From NCBI RefSeq assembly GCF_014076415.1, contig NZ_CP043568.1, positions 1,488,001 through 1,552,000 on the forward strand: a DNA stretch of 64,000 nucleotides, in the 5' to 3' direction. Source of the stretch: Comamonas testosteroni. GTDB lineage: Bacteria > Pseudomonadota > Gammaproteobacteria > Burkholderiales > Burkholderiaceae_C. The position numbers were made by a program, and so were the translations under genes. How positions within the stretch are numbered: the first letter of the stretch is position 1; the number at the start of each line of letters is the position of its first letter. Positions 43,889 to 52,517 of this stretch are shown piece by piece. The notes beneath the pieces were generated by a model that did no database searches, had not been told where the DNA came from, and saw only the letters and a list, made by a program, of their open reading frames with translations.

Positions 43889-45157
43889 ATGGCTGTTTCG
43901 TCTTCTCGTCGTTTTGCAATGTTGTCTTTGTCACACCGGCCTGCCGCGCCTTTGCTGGCGCTGTCCATAGTGGCGGCTGCGGCCATGTTGTCGGCCTGTT
44001 CCAAAAAGGAGGCTGCGCCCGAGCCGGTGCGTGCCGTCAAGCTGGTGACCGTGGGTGAGGGGCAGATCGAGTCTGCCCAGGAATACTCGGGCGATGTGCG
44101 CGCCCGTGTCGAGTCTCGCCTCGGCTTTCGCGTGGCGGGCAAGATCACCAGGCGTGAAGTGGAGCTGGGCCAGCATGTGAAGGCTGGACAGGTGCTGGCG
44201 CGACTGGATGCGCGCGATTACCAGCTCAGCGCCGATGCCGCGCGTGCCCAACTGGCCTCGGCCACCACGCAGCGCGATCTGGCCGAGGCCAATGCCCGGC
44301 GTTTTCGCACGCTGCGAGCCCAGAACTTCATCAGCGCCGCCGAGATGGAGCGCTACGAGGCCAATCTGAAGGCTGCCCAGGCCTCGCTCGATCAGGCCCG
44401 TGCCCAGCTCTCCAGCCAGTCCAATCAGGAGAACTACACCCAGTTGCTGGCCGATGCCGATGGCGTGGTCACCGCCGTGGAGGCCGAACCCGGTCAGGTT
44501 GTTTCAGCGGGAACGCCTGTGGTGCGGATTGCCCAGGATGGCGCACGCGATGCGGTGTTCAGCGTGCCCGAAGACCGGCGCAGCGCCATCAGGCCGGGCC
44601 AGGGCGTGAAGGTGCGCCCCTGGTCGGACGAGTCGCGCGTGATCAACGCACAGGTGCGTGAGGTGGCGGCCAGTGCCGACCCGGCCACACGCACCTATGT
44701 GGTCAAGGCCGCCCTGCAGGGCACGGATCTGCCCGCACTGGGCGCCACCGTGCATGTCATGCCCGAGGGCATGGGGGTGAGCCGCGAAGCCATAGGCAGC
44801 CAGGTCATCAAGCTGCCAACCACGGCCTTGCGCCAGGAAGGGGGTAACGGTCAGAGTACGGCCGTCTGGCTGTATGACGCGGCCAGCAGTTCGGTGAAGC
44901 TGCAGCCGGTGCAGATTGCCAGCGCCGACGGCAACGAGGCGGTGATTGCCTCGGGTCTGCAAGCCGGCATGCAGGTGGTGGCCACGGGTGTTCATGTGCT
45001 GACCCCTGGGCAGAAGGTGACTGTGTATCGCGATAAGTATGCCAAGCCGCTGCAGGGTTCTACATCAAATCTGCCCAAAACGCAGGTGGGTAAAGCGCTG
45101 GATGCTCCTGAATCAGGTGCGGATCAGCCTGCGGCGGCTGCGGAGGCGGGCAAATGA
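43889..45157 (+). CDS. RND efflux periplasmic adaptor lipoprotein
   Basis: This is a membrane-fusion protein of 422 residues that links the RND pump to an outer-membrane channel. The signal peptide ends in the lipobox LSAC at about residue 36. The biotinyl-like half motifs RLGFRVAGKITRREVELGQHVKAGQVLARLD and ADGVVTAVEAEPGQVVSAGTPVVRI flank a short coiled-coil (about 112-175). The ATG at 43889 is preferred because the signal peptide starts there. The stop overlaps the pump gene start by four bases (ATGA). No outer-membrane factor gene is adjacent. Confidence 0.9.
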   Translation: MAVSSSRRFAMLSLSHRPAAPLLALSIVAAAAMLSACSKKEAAPEPVRAVKLVTVGEGQIESAQEYSGDVRARVESRLGFRVAGKITRREVELGQHVKAGQVLARLDARDYQLSADAARAQLASATTQRDLAEANARRFRTLRAQNFISAAEMERYEANLKAAQASLDQARAQLSSQSNQENYTQLLADADGVVTAVEAEPGQVVSAGTPVVRIAQDGARDAVFSVPEDRRSAIRPGQGVKVRPWSDESRVINAQVREVAASADPATRTYVVKAALQGTDLPALGATVHVMPEGMGVSREAIGSQVIKLPTTALRQEGGNGQSTAVWLYDAASSSVKLQPVQIASADGNEAVIASGLQAGMQVVATGVHVLTPGQKVTVYRDKYAKPLQGSTSNLPKTQVGKALDAPESGADQPAAAAEAGK

Positions 45158-48100
45158 GCGGCGCTGGACAGAAAAAGACCGGTGGTGCGCATTTCAATTT
45201 GTCTCGCTGGGCGCTCGATCATGTGGCGCTGACACGCTATTTCATTGTCGTGCTGATGCTGCTCGGCTTTACGGCCTTCTTCCAACTGGGCCAGGACGAG
45301 GATCCTCCGTTCACCTTCCGTGCCATGGTCATTCGCACCTACTGGCCTGGCGCGACGGCCGAGCAGGTTGCTCAGCAGGTGACGGACAAGATCGAACGCA
45401 CGCTGCAGGAAGTACCTTATGCCGACAAGATCAGCAGCTACTCCAAGCCCGGCGAGTCGCAGGTCATCTTCCAGGTCAAGGACTACTCGCCCCCCAAGGA
45501 GGTGCCGCAGCTCTGGTATACGGTGCGCAAAAAAGTGGGGGATATGCGCTACACCCTGCCGCAGGGCGTGCAGGGGCCGTTTTTCAACGACGATTTCGGT
45601 GATGTCTATGGCGTGATCTATGCGCTGCAGGCCAAGGGCTTCAGCTATGCCGAGCTCAAGACCCTAGCCGACGATGTGCGTCAGCAACTGCTGCAGGTGC
45701 CCGATGTGGCCAAGGTCGAGCAGTTCGGCGTGCAGGATGAAAAGGTCTATGTGGAGCTGTCGCACCGCGCCACGCAGATGGGGCTGAACCTCAAGCAGGT
45801 GCTCGATCAGCTCAACCAGCAAAATGCCGTGGCATCGGCTGGTACCTTGCAGACGCCTGCCGAAACCATTGTGTTGCGTGTGCAAGGCCAGTTCAACGAC
45901 CTGGAGCAATTGCGTGCCATGCCCATCATTGGCCAGGGCGGGGCGCAGTTCAGGCTGGGCGATATCGCCGAGGTGCATCGCGGCTATGCCGATCCGGCCA
46001 ATGTCATGGTGCGCTTCCAGGGCGAGCCTACGGTGGCATTGGGGGTGTCCATGGTCAAGGGCGGCGACATCATTGCCCTGGGCAAGGCGCTGACGCAGGC
46101 CACGGAGCGCATCGCCAAAAGCCTGCCCGTGGGCGTGACGCTGAGCAATATGCAGAACCAGCCCAAGGCGGTGGCGGATTCGGTCAGCGAGTTTCTCCAG
46201 GTGCTGATCGAGGCCGTGGTCGTGGTGTTGGCCGTGAGCTTTCTGAGCCTGGGCCTGCACAGGCGCCCGGGGCAGCATCCGCTGTGGAAGCGCTGGTATA
46301 TCGACCCGCGCCCCGGACTGGTGGTGGGCATCACCATTCCGCTGGTGCTGGCCGCGACCTTCCTGGCCATGTGGTACTGGAATATCGGCCTGCACAAGGT
46401 GTCGCTGGGCTCGCTCATCATTGCGCTGGGCCTGCTGGTGGACGACGCCATCATTGCCGTGGAGATGATGGTGCGCAAGATGGAGGAGGGCTACGACAAG
46501 TACCGTGCCGCCACCTTTGCCTATGAAATCACCTCCAAGCCCATGTTGACCGGCACGTTGATCACGGCCGCGGGCTTCCTGCCCATCGGCATGGCCAAGT
46601 CCATGACGGGCGAGTACACCTTTGCCATCTTCGCGGTGACGGTGATTGCGCTGGTGCTCAGTTGGTTTGCCTCGGTGTACTTCGTGCCCTATCTGGGCCT
46701 GCTGCTGCTCAAGAAGCCGCCGCATGCCGCCAAGCTGCCGCCCGAAGTGGCGTCCGGTGAGGTGTCGGCCGAAGAAGCAGGCATCAACACCAATGCTGGT
46801 GAGCATGAGCTGTTTGACACGCCGTTCTACAACCGTTTTCGCCGTACGGTGAACTGGTGCGTGCAGCACCGCTGGCTGACGATTGGCGCGACGGTGCTGG
46901 TGTTCGTGCTGGGCCTGGCGGGCATGGGCAAGGTGCAGCAGCAGTTCTTCCCCGATTCCAGCAGGCCCGAAGTGCTGGTCGATATATGGTTCCCCGAGGG
47001 CACTTCCCTGCAGGCCAACAAGGAAGTGACGCTGCGCGTGGAAAAGCGCTTTTTGCAGCTCGACGGCGTGGAGTCCGTCAGCGAATGGATAGGCTCCGGT
47101 GCACCGCGCTTTTATCTGCCGCTGGACCAGGTATTTCCACAGAACAACGTCTCCCAGTTCATTCTGGTGGCCAAAGACCTGAAGGCACGCGAGGAAATCC
47201 GCAAACAGTTGCCGGCGCTGATGGCCGAGGAATTCCCCGAGGTGCGGGCGCGCTCCAAGCTGCTGCCCAACGGGCCTCCCGTGCAATATCCGGTGCAGTT
47301 CCGTGTCATGGGCTCGGACCCCGCCAAGCTGCGCACCTACGCCGATGAAGTCAAGACGCTCATGCAGGCCAATGCCGATATGCGTGGCGTGAACGACAAC
47401 TGGAACGAGTCCGTCAAGGTCATCCGCCTGCAGGTCGATCAGGACAAGGCGCGTGCCCTGGGTGTGACCAGCCAGTCGATCGCCGAAGCCACGGGCATGA
47501 ACTTCAGCGGCACCACCGTGGGGCAGTTCCGTGAAGGCGACAAGCTGATCGATATCGTGATGCGCCCGCCCAAGCAGGACCGCGATGCGATTACCGATAT
47601 CGCGGGTGTCTATGTCACCACGGCAAACGGGCAGTCCATTCCGCTCACGCAGATTGCCAAGCCCGTCATGGTCTGGGAGCCGGGCGTGATGTGGCGCGAG
47701 AAGCGCAACTTCGCGATTACCGTTCAAGGCGATGTGCGCGAAGGCCTGCAGGGCGCCACCCTGACCAACGAGCTGTTGCCGCAGCTGCGCAAGATGGAAG
47801 CCGGCTGGCATGCGGCTGGTGACACCGGCTATCGCATCGAAGTGGCCGGTGCCGTGGAGGAAAGCTCCAAGGGCTCCGGCGCCATCGTGGCGGGTATCCC
47901 GGTGCTGCTGTTTCTGACTTTCACATTGCTCATGTTGCAGCTGCGCAGCGTCAGCCGTTCGCTGCTGGTGTTCATCACCGGCCCCCTGGGCATCCCCGGT
48001 GTGGCGGCGGCCTTGCTGTTGCTGAATCGTCCCTTCGGCTTTGTGGCGCTGCTGGGCGTCGTGGCCTTGATGGGCATGATTCAGCGCAATTCGGTCATCC

Positions 48101-48363
48101 TGATCGATCAGATCGAAAGCGGGCGTGCCCGCGGCGTGCCGGCCTGGGATGCGATTGTGGAGGCGGCCGTGCATAGGCTGCGTCCCATCGTGCTGACCGC
48201 AGCAGCTGCCGTACTGGCCATGATCCCGCTGTCGCGCAGTGTGTTCTGGGGCCCCATGGCTGTGGCCATCATGGGCGGTCTGATTGTGGCGACCGTGCTG
48301 ACCCTGCTGGCACTGCCTGCCATGTATGCAGCTGCATTCCGCATCAGAAAGGACATGGCCTGA
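45154..48363 (+). CDS. RND efflux transporter permease
   Basis: This is a proton-driven inner-membrane pump of 1069 residues with 12 TM segments and two large periplasmic loops. TM4 has the proton-relay pair in ALGLLVDDAIIAVEMMV; the second half begins near FFPDSSRPEVLVDIWFPEGTS. The C-terminal TM10 region GVVALMGMIQRNSVILID and the MLTGTLITAAGFLPIGMA block are typical of the AcrB superfamily. The shorter N-terminal part (LSRWALDHVALTRYFI) resembles the sub-branch with a separate adaptor rather than MexB/AcrB proper. Substrates are unknown. No regulator gene is beside it. It is translationally coupled to the adaptor. Confidence 0.92.
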   Translation: MSGAGQKKTGGAHFNLSRWALDHVALTRYFIVVLMLLGFTAFFQLGQDEDPPFTFRAMVIRTYWPGATAEQVAQQVTDKIERTLQEVPYADKISSYSKPGESQVIFQVKDYSPPKEVPQLWYTVRKKVGDMRYTLPQGVQGPFFNDDFGDVYGVIYALQAKGFSYAELKTLADDVRQQLLQVPDVAKVEQFGVQDEKVYVELSHRATQMGLNLKQVLDQLNQQNAVASAGTLQTPAETIVLRVQGQFNDLEQLRAMPIIGQGGAQFRLGDIAEVHRGYADPANVMVRFQGEPTVALGVSMVKGGDIIALGKALTQATERIAKSLPVGVTLSNMQNQPKAVADSVSEFLQVLIEAVVVVLAVSFLSLGLHRRPGQHPLWKRWYIDPRPGLVVGITIPLVLAATFLAMWYWNIGLHKVSLGSLIIALGLLVDDAIIAVEMMVRKMEEGYDKYRAATFAYEITSKPMLTGTLITAAGFLPIGMAKSMTGEYTFAIFAVTVIALVLSWFASVYFVPYLGLLLLKKPPHAAKLPPEVASGEVSAEEAGINTNAGEHELFDTPFYNRFRRTVNWCVQHRWLTIGATVLVFVLGLAGMGKVQQQFFPDSSRPEVLVDIWFPEGTSLQANKEVTLRVEKRFLQLDGVESVSEWIGSGAPRFYLPLDQVFPQNNVSQFILVAKDLKAREEIRKQLPALMAEEFPEVRARSKLLPNGPPVQYPVQFRVMGSDPAKLRTYADEVKTLMQANADMRGVNDNWNESVKVIRLQVDQDKARALGVTSQSIAEATGMNFSGTTVGQFREGDKLIDIVMRPPKQDRDAITDIAGVYVTTANGQSIPLTQIAKPVMVWEPGVMWREKRNFAITVQGDVREGLQGATLTNELLPQLRKMEAGWHAAGDTGYRIEVAGAVEESSKGSGAIVAGIPVLLFLTFTLLMLQLRSVSRSLLVFITGPLGIPGVAAALLLLNRPFGFVALLGVVALMGMIQRNSVILIDQIESGRARGVPAWDAIVEAAVHRLRPIVLTAAAAVLAMIPLSRSVFWGPMAVAIMGGLIVATVLTLLALPAMYAAAFRIRKDMA

Positions 48364-48448
48364 GGCTGCATTGTGCGAAAGACTGCCGGTTTTGCGGCTA
48401 GAATCTGCGTCTTGACCTCAGTAAGCGTAGATTTGCGCATTGCTGACC

Positions 48449-48535
48449 GCGCGGGTGGCGAAATTGGTAGACGCACCAGGTTTAGGTCCTGACGGTGGCA
48501 ACACCGTGCCGGTTCGAGTCCGGCTCCGCGCACCA
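48449..48535 (+). tRNA. tRNA-Leu (anticodon UAG)
   Basis: The acceptor stem GCGCGGG pairs with the 3' CCGCGC segment, and CCA is encoded. The anticodon loop TTTAGGT gives UAG at 48483-48485. There is a long variable arm (about 48493-48511), as expected for a class II tRNA. The T arm is GCCGGTTCGAGTCCGGC. Length is 87 bases. Confidence 0.97.
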
Positions 48536-48560
48536 GACATTGGCAGTCCCTGCTGCCTCA

Positions 48561-48594
48561 AGCCCGTAACCCCAAGCAGTTACGGGCTTTTTCT
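48561..48594 (+). terminator. Terminator of tRNA-Leu
   Basis: AGCCCGTAAC (48561-48570) pairs perfectly with GTTACGGGCT (48579-48588) and is followed by a T-rich tail. Confidence 0.92.
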
Positions 48595-48870
48595 TTTCCT
48601 GCCCCTGCTTTGCAGGCGCGGCGTCAGCTTTTAAGGCAAACCCCTGTAGGGCGATGGCGGAGCCTGCGCAGCGCCTCGTTATAATGGTCGGCTTCGCCTG
48701 TTCCTGATTTGAACAAATGCCTGGCGCCAGACGCTGGGGCAAATGACCGGGGCAGGCTCTGGAAATTTGTGGTGCCGCATGTCGTTGGGTGTGCGCGCAC
48801 TGTGACTTTGCGCAATACGGTGCAGGTTGCCTGGCAATCTGCACGGTCCTCATCCCTCTTAGGAAAAATC
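48595..48870 (+). promoter_or_regulatory. tig leader region with a consensus -10 box
   Basis: This 276-base stretch between the tRNA-Leu terminator and trigger factor has no credible gene. It holds TATAAT at 48680-48685, a perfect -10 element, but no good -35 at 16-18 bases. If used, it gives a leader of about 180 bases. No riboswitch fold was recognised by eye. Confidence 0.45.
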
Positions 48871-50181
48871 ATGGCCGTTAACGTTGAAACTCTTGAAAAG
48901 CTCGAGCGCAAGATCACGCTGAGCGTGCCCCTGTCTGCGATCCAGTCTGAAGTTGATGCTCGCCTGAAGAAGGTGGCGCGCACCGTGAAGATGGACGGCT
49001 TCCGTCCTGGCAAGGTGCCCATGAGCGTTGTGGCTCAGCGTTATGGCTACTCCGTGCAATACGAAGTGCTGAACGACAAGGTGGGCGAGGCTTTTGCCGC
49101 TGCCGTGAACGAAGCTGACCTGCGTGTTGCCGGTCAGCCCAAGATCACCGAGAAGGAAGGCGCTCCCGAAGGCGAAGCACAATTCGATGCCGTGTTTGAA
49201 GTCATGCCCGAAGTCAAGATCGGCGATCTGACTGCAGCCGAAGTGGAAAAGCTGTCCACCAGCGTGGACGACGCGGCCATCGACAAGACCGTGGACATCC
49301 TGCGCAAGCAGCGCCGCACCTTCACCGAGCGCGCTGCCGGTGAAGCAGCCGTGGACGGCGACCGCGTGACCGTGGACTTCGAAGGCAAGATCGATGGCGA
49401 GACTTTCTCCGGCGGCAAGGCTGAAGACTTCCAGTTCCTGGTCGGTGAAGGCCAGATGCTCAAGGAATTCGAAGACGCAACCCGCGGCATGAAGGCTGGC
49501 GAGTCCAAGACTTTCCCCCTGGCTTTCCCCGCTGACTACCACGGCGCTGACGTGGCCGGCAAGACTGCCGACTTCCTGGTGACCGTCAAGAAGGTGGAAG
49601 CCCCCAACCTGCCCGAAGTGAACGAAGAGTTCGTGAAGACTCTGGGTGTGGACGGCGGCTCTGTTGAAGCCCTGCGCGACGACATCAAGAAGAACTTGGA
49701 GCGCGAAGTGAAGTTCCGCGTTCAAGGTCGTAACAAGCAAGCCGTGATGGACGCCCTGGTGTCCGTGGCCGAGCTGGATCTGCCCAAGGCTTCCGTGCAA
49801 GCTGAAGTGGGTCGCCTGCTGGAAGGCGCGCGCGCCGAGCTGGAACAGCGCGGCATCAAGGACGCAGCCAAGGCTGAAATCCCTGAAGACATCTTCCTGC
49901 CCCAAGCCGAGCGTCGCGTGCGCCTGGGCTTGGTGGTGGCCGAGCTGGTCAAGACCAACAACCTCCAAGCTACTGCCGAGCAGATCAAGGCTCATGTGGA
50001 AGAGCTGGCATCCAGCTACGAGAAGCCCGAAGACGTGGTGCGCTGGTACTTCGGCGACCGCAACCGTCTGGCCGAAGTGGAAGCCGTTGTGATCGAAAAC
50101 AACGTGACCGAGTTCGTGCTGGGCAAGGCCAAGGTGACCGACAAGGCCGTTTCCTTCGACGAATTGATGGGTCAAGCCTAA
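48871..50181 (+). CDS. tig: Trigger factor (ribosome-associated chaperone, peptidyl-prolyl isomerase)
   Basis: It binds at the ribosomal exit tunnel and folds nascent chains. The N-terminal ribosome-binding domain includes the signature [12 protein letters not shown] (the GFRxGKxP loop, near residues 43-54). The FKBP-type PPIase domain lies at about 160-245 ([20 protein letters not shown]). The C-terminal helical arm follows. Length is 436 residues. The ATG at 48871 follows AGGA and gives the family N-terminus [15 protein letters not shown]. It is first of the conserved tig-clpP-clpX-lon block. Confidence 0.97.
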   Translation: MAVNVETLEKLERKITLSVPLSAIQSEVDARLKKVARTVKMDGFRPGKVPMSVVAQRYGYSVQYEVLNDKVGEAFAAAVNEADLRVAGQPKITEKEGAPEGEAQFDAVFEVMPEVKIGDLTAAEVEKLSTSVDDAAIDKTVDILRKQRRTFTERAAGEAAVDGDRVTVDFEGKIDGETFSGGKAEDFQFLVGEGQMLKEFEDATRGMKAGESKTFPLAFPADYHGADVAGKTADFLVTVKKVEAPNLPEVNEEFVKTLGVDGGSVEALRDDIKKNLEREVKFRVQGRNKQAVMDALVSVAELDLPKASVQAEVGRLLEGARAELEQRGIKDAAKAEIPEDIFLPQAERRVRLGLVVAELVKTNNLQATAEQIKAHVEELASSYEKPEDVVRWYFGDRNRLAEVEAVVIENNVTEFVLGKAKVTDKAVSFDELMGQA

Positions 50182-50236
50182 GGGCTGGATCTTTTATCGG
50201 TGCTTGCCCTAGGCAAGTTCCGATAACTTGAATTGC

Positions 50237-50275
50237 GGGGCTTGTGCTTTTGCGCGCAAGCCCCATTTTCTTTTC
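50237..50275 (+). terminator. Terminator after tig
   Basis: GGGGCTTG (50237-50244) pairs with CAAGCCCC (50257-50264), followed by ATTTTCTTTTC. A smaller CTTGCC/GGCAAG hairpin (50203-50217) precedes it. Confidence 0.85.
50241..50268 (+). promoter_or_regulatory. Possible sigma-32 (heat-shock) promoter of clpP
   Basis: CTTGTGC (50241-50247), 13 bases, then CCCCATTT (50261-50268): a perfect -10 and a partial -35 for the heat-shock sigma factor (CTTGAAA-N11-16-CCCCATNT). It overlaps the tig terminator, which by itself explains the CCCC and T-run, so support is limited. Confidence 0.35.
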
Positions 50276-50314
50276 AGAATGCGGCTACAGTAGGCGCATA
50301 GCACTGGAGAAAAC

Positions 50315-50923
50315 ATGAGCGCATTGGATACATTGGGTTTGGGCATGGTGCCCATGGTCATTGAACAGTCGGGCCGCGGTGAGCGCTCCTATGACATTTA
50401 TTCGCGTCTGCTCAAGGAACGCGTGATTTTCCTGGTGGGCGAGGTTAACGATCAGACTGCCAACCTGGTGGTAGCCCAGCTGTTGTTCCTGGAAAGCGAA
50501 AATCCTGACAAGGACATTTCCTTCTATATCAACTCCCCCGGCGGCAGCGTGACGGCAGGCATGGCGATTTTTGACACCATGAACTTCATCAAGCCCGATG
50601 TCTCGACGCTGTGCACCGGCATGGCTGCGAGCATGGGTGCTTTCCTGCTGTCGGCCGGAGCCAAGGGCAAGCGCTATGCACTGCCCAATGCTCAGGTCAT
50701 GATTCACCAGCCTCTGGGCGGTGCACGTGGTCAGGCGACCGAAATCGAAATTCATGCCCGCGAAATCATCAAGACCCGCGAGCGTCTGAACAAAATACTT
50801 GCCGAGCGTACCGGCCAACCCCTGGAAAAGATTCAGAACGACACCGAGCGTGACTATTTCCTTTCCGCCGATGAGGCTAAGGAATACGGCCTGGTTGACC
50901 AGGTAATCAGCAAGCGTTCCTGA
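50315..50923 (+). CDS. clpP: ATP-dependent Clp protease proteolytic subunit
   Basis: This is the serine protease core of ClpXP/ClpAP (tetradecamer). The catalytic Ser is in [14 protein letters not shown], the His in [14 protein letters not shown] and the Asp in the following helix region. The handle and oxyanion block [15 protein letters not shown] is intact. Length is 202 residues, including the usual short propeptide-like N-terminus. It lies between tig and clpX; clpX follows 176 bases later, after a hairpin region, so a separate clpX promoter is possible. Confidence 0.97.
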   Translation: MSALDTLGLGMVPMVIEQSGRGERSYDIYSRLLKERVIFLVGEVNDQTANLVVAQLLFLESENPDKDISFYINSPGGSVTAGMAIFDTMNFIKPDVSTLCTGMAASMGAFLLSAGAKGKRYALPNAQVMIHQPLGGARGQATEIEIHAREIIKTRERLNKILAERTGQPLEKIQNDTERDYFLSADEAKEYGLVDQVISKRS

Positions 50924-51015
50924 AATGCATAGCACCGAGCCCCGTGTCTGATTGGGCTTGCAGGTGCTGGCAATGAAAAACCTGGGAGCTGCTGACTGGC
51001 TCCCGGGACTTGCTC

Positions 51016-51055
51016 GGCGGCGTTTGTCCCTGATGGCCTACGCCGCCTTGTCTTT
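51016..51055 (+). terminator. Terminator-like hairpin between clpP and clpX
   Basis: GGCGGCG (51016-51022) pairs with CGCCGCC (51041-51047), followed by TTGTCTTT. A second stem lies at 50982-51006. The T-run is imperfect, so it may only weaken read-through into clpX. Confidence 0.5.
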
Positions 51056-51099
51056 GGTTATCATTAATTTTCGTTTTTTCGTAACGAGGCACAGCCCCC

Positions 51100-52362
51100 A
51101 TGGCCGATAAAAAAGGCTCTTCCACCGAAAAGAATTTGTATTGCACCTTCTGCGGCAAAAGCCAGCACGAGGTCAAAAAGCTGATCGCCGGCCCGTCCGT
51201 GTTCATCTGCGACGAGTGCATCGACTTGTGCAATGAGATCATTCGCGACGAACAGCCTGCCGCCGACGCCAAGGAAGGTCGCGGCGATCTGCCGACGCCC
51301 GCCGAAATCAAGGCCAATCTCGACAATTATGTGATCGGTCAGGAGCAGGCCAAGCGCACGCTGGCCGTGGCGGTCTACAACCACTACAAGCGTCTGAACC
51401 ACAAGGACAAGGCCGGCAAGGACGATGTGGAGCTCAGCAAGAGCAATATCTTGCTGATCGGTCCCACGGGTTCGGGCAAGACCTTGCTGGCCCAGACGCT
51501 GGCTCGTCAGCTCAACGTGCCCTTCGTGATGGCCGATGCCACCACGCTGACCGAGGCTGGCTATGTGGGCGAGGACGTCGAGAACATCATTCAGAAGCTG
51601 CTGCAAAGCTGCGAGTACGATGTTGAGCGTGCTCAGCGCGGTATTGTCTATATTGACGAAATCGACAAGATCTCCCGGAAGTCTGACAACCCCAGCATCA
51701 CGCGTGACGTCTCGGGCGAGGGCGTGCAGCAGGCTCTGCTCAAGCTGATCGAAGGCACGATGGCCAGCATTCCGCCACAGGGCGGGCGCAAGCATCCGAA
51801 TCAGGACTTTCTGCAGATCGACACCACCAATATCCTGTTCATCTGCAGTGGTGCGTTCGCAGGACTGGAAAAAGTCATCGAGAATCGCACCGAAGCTTCA
51901 GGCATAGGCTTTGGCGCTACCGTCAAGAGCAAGAAGCAGCGCTCCATCTCGGAGATGTTCCTCGAGATCGAGCCTGAAGATCTGATCAAGTTCGGCATCA
52001 TCCCCGAGTTGGTGGGTCGTATGCCCGTGGTGACGGCGCTGGCCGAGCTCAGCGAAGATGCTCTGGTGCAGATCCTGACCGAGCCCAAGAATGCGCTGGT
52101 CAAGCAGTACAGCAAGCTGCTGGCCATGGAGGGTGTGGAGTTGGAGATCCGTCCCGCGGCCCTGAAGGCGATCGCCCGCAAGGCCCTGGCTCGCAAGACC
52201 GGTGCGCGCGGTCTGCGCTCCATCGTCGAGCAGGCTCTGATCAGCACCATGTTCGAGTTGCCGACCGCCGAGAATGTGGAAAAGGTAGTGGTGGAAGAAG
52301 CCACCATTGAAGACGGCAAGGAGCCGCTGCTGGTTTACCGCGAAGCGGCCAAAAAGGCCTGA
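51100..52362 (+). CDS. clpX: ATP-dependent Clp protease ATP-binding subunit ClpX
   Basis: This is a hexameric AAA+ unfoldase that feeds ClpP. The N-terminal zinc domain has [11 protein letters not shown] and [11 protein letters not shown] (four Cys). Walker A is [10 protein letters not shown] (near residue 120), Walker [11 protein letters not shown], and sensor/arginine motifs are in [13 protein letters not shown]. The family IGF loop for ClpP binding is expected in the region around SGIGFGATV. Length is 420 residues. Confidence 0.97.
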   Translation: MADKKGSSTEKNLYCTFCGKSQHEVKKLIAGPSVFICDECIDLCNEIIRDEQPAADAKEGRGDLPTPAEIKANLDNYVIGQEQAKRTLAVAVYNHYKRLNHKDKAGKDDVELSKSNILLIGPTGSGKTLLAQTLARQLNVPFVMADATTLTEAGYVGEDVENIIQKLLQSCEYDVERAQRGIVYIDEIDKISRKSDNPSITRDVSGEGVQQALLKLIEGTMASIPPQGGRKHPNQDFLQIDTTNILFICSGAFAGLEKVIENRTEASGIGFGATVKSKKQRSISEMFLEIEPEDLIKFGIIPELVGRMPVVTALAELSEDALVQILTEPKNALVKQYSKLLAMEGVELEIRPAALKAIARKALARKTGARGLRSIVEQALISTMFELPTAENVEKVVVEEATIEDGKEPLLVYREAAKKA

Positions 52363-52464
52363 TACTGTGCTTGCGTGCAAGGTGGGCCCTCCAATGGGCT
52401 CGCTTTGTCGCCTGCGGCTGAAAGGCAATGCCCCTGAGGCGGCAAAAACAATTTGCCCCCAGGG

Positions 52465-52493
52465 GTTGAAATACACCGGTAAGCGGACCATCT
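52465..52493 (+). promoter_or_regulatory. Possible sigma-32 (heat-shock) promoter of lon
   Basis: GTTGAAA (52465-52471), 14 bases, then GACCATCT (52486-52493): six of seven and six of eight matches to CTTGAAA and CCCCATNT. The spacing is correct and the predicted start of transcription is a few bases before the lon ribosome binding site. A CCCCTG/CAGGGG stem (52431-52465) ends just before it. Confidence 0.45.
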
Positions 52494-52517
52494 TCCGCTG
52501 AGAAACCGAGGATACCT

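Noticed and set aside
45664..48174. Minus-strand open frame of 836 residues
   Set aside because: It is the shadow of the RND pump gene; composition is unlike a real protein and no motif is present.
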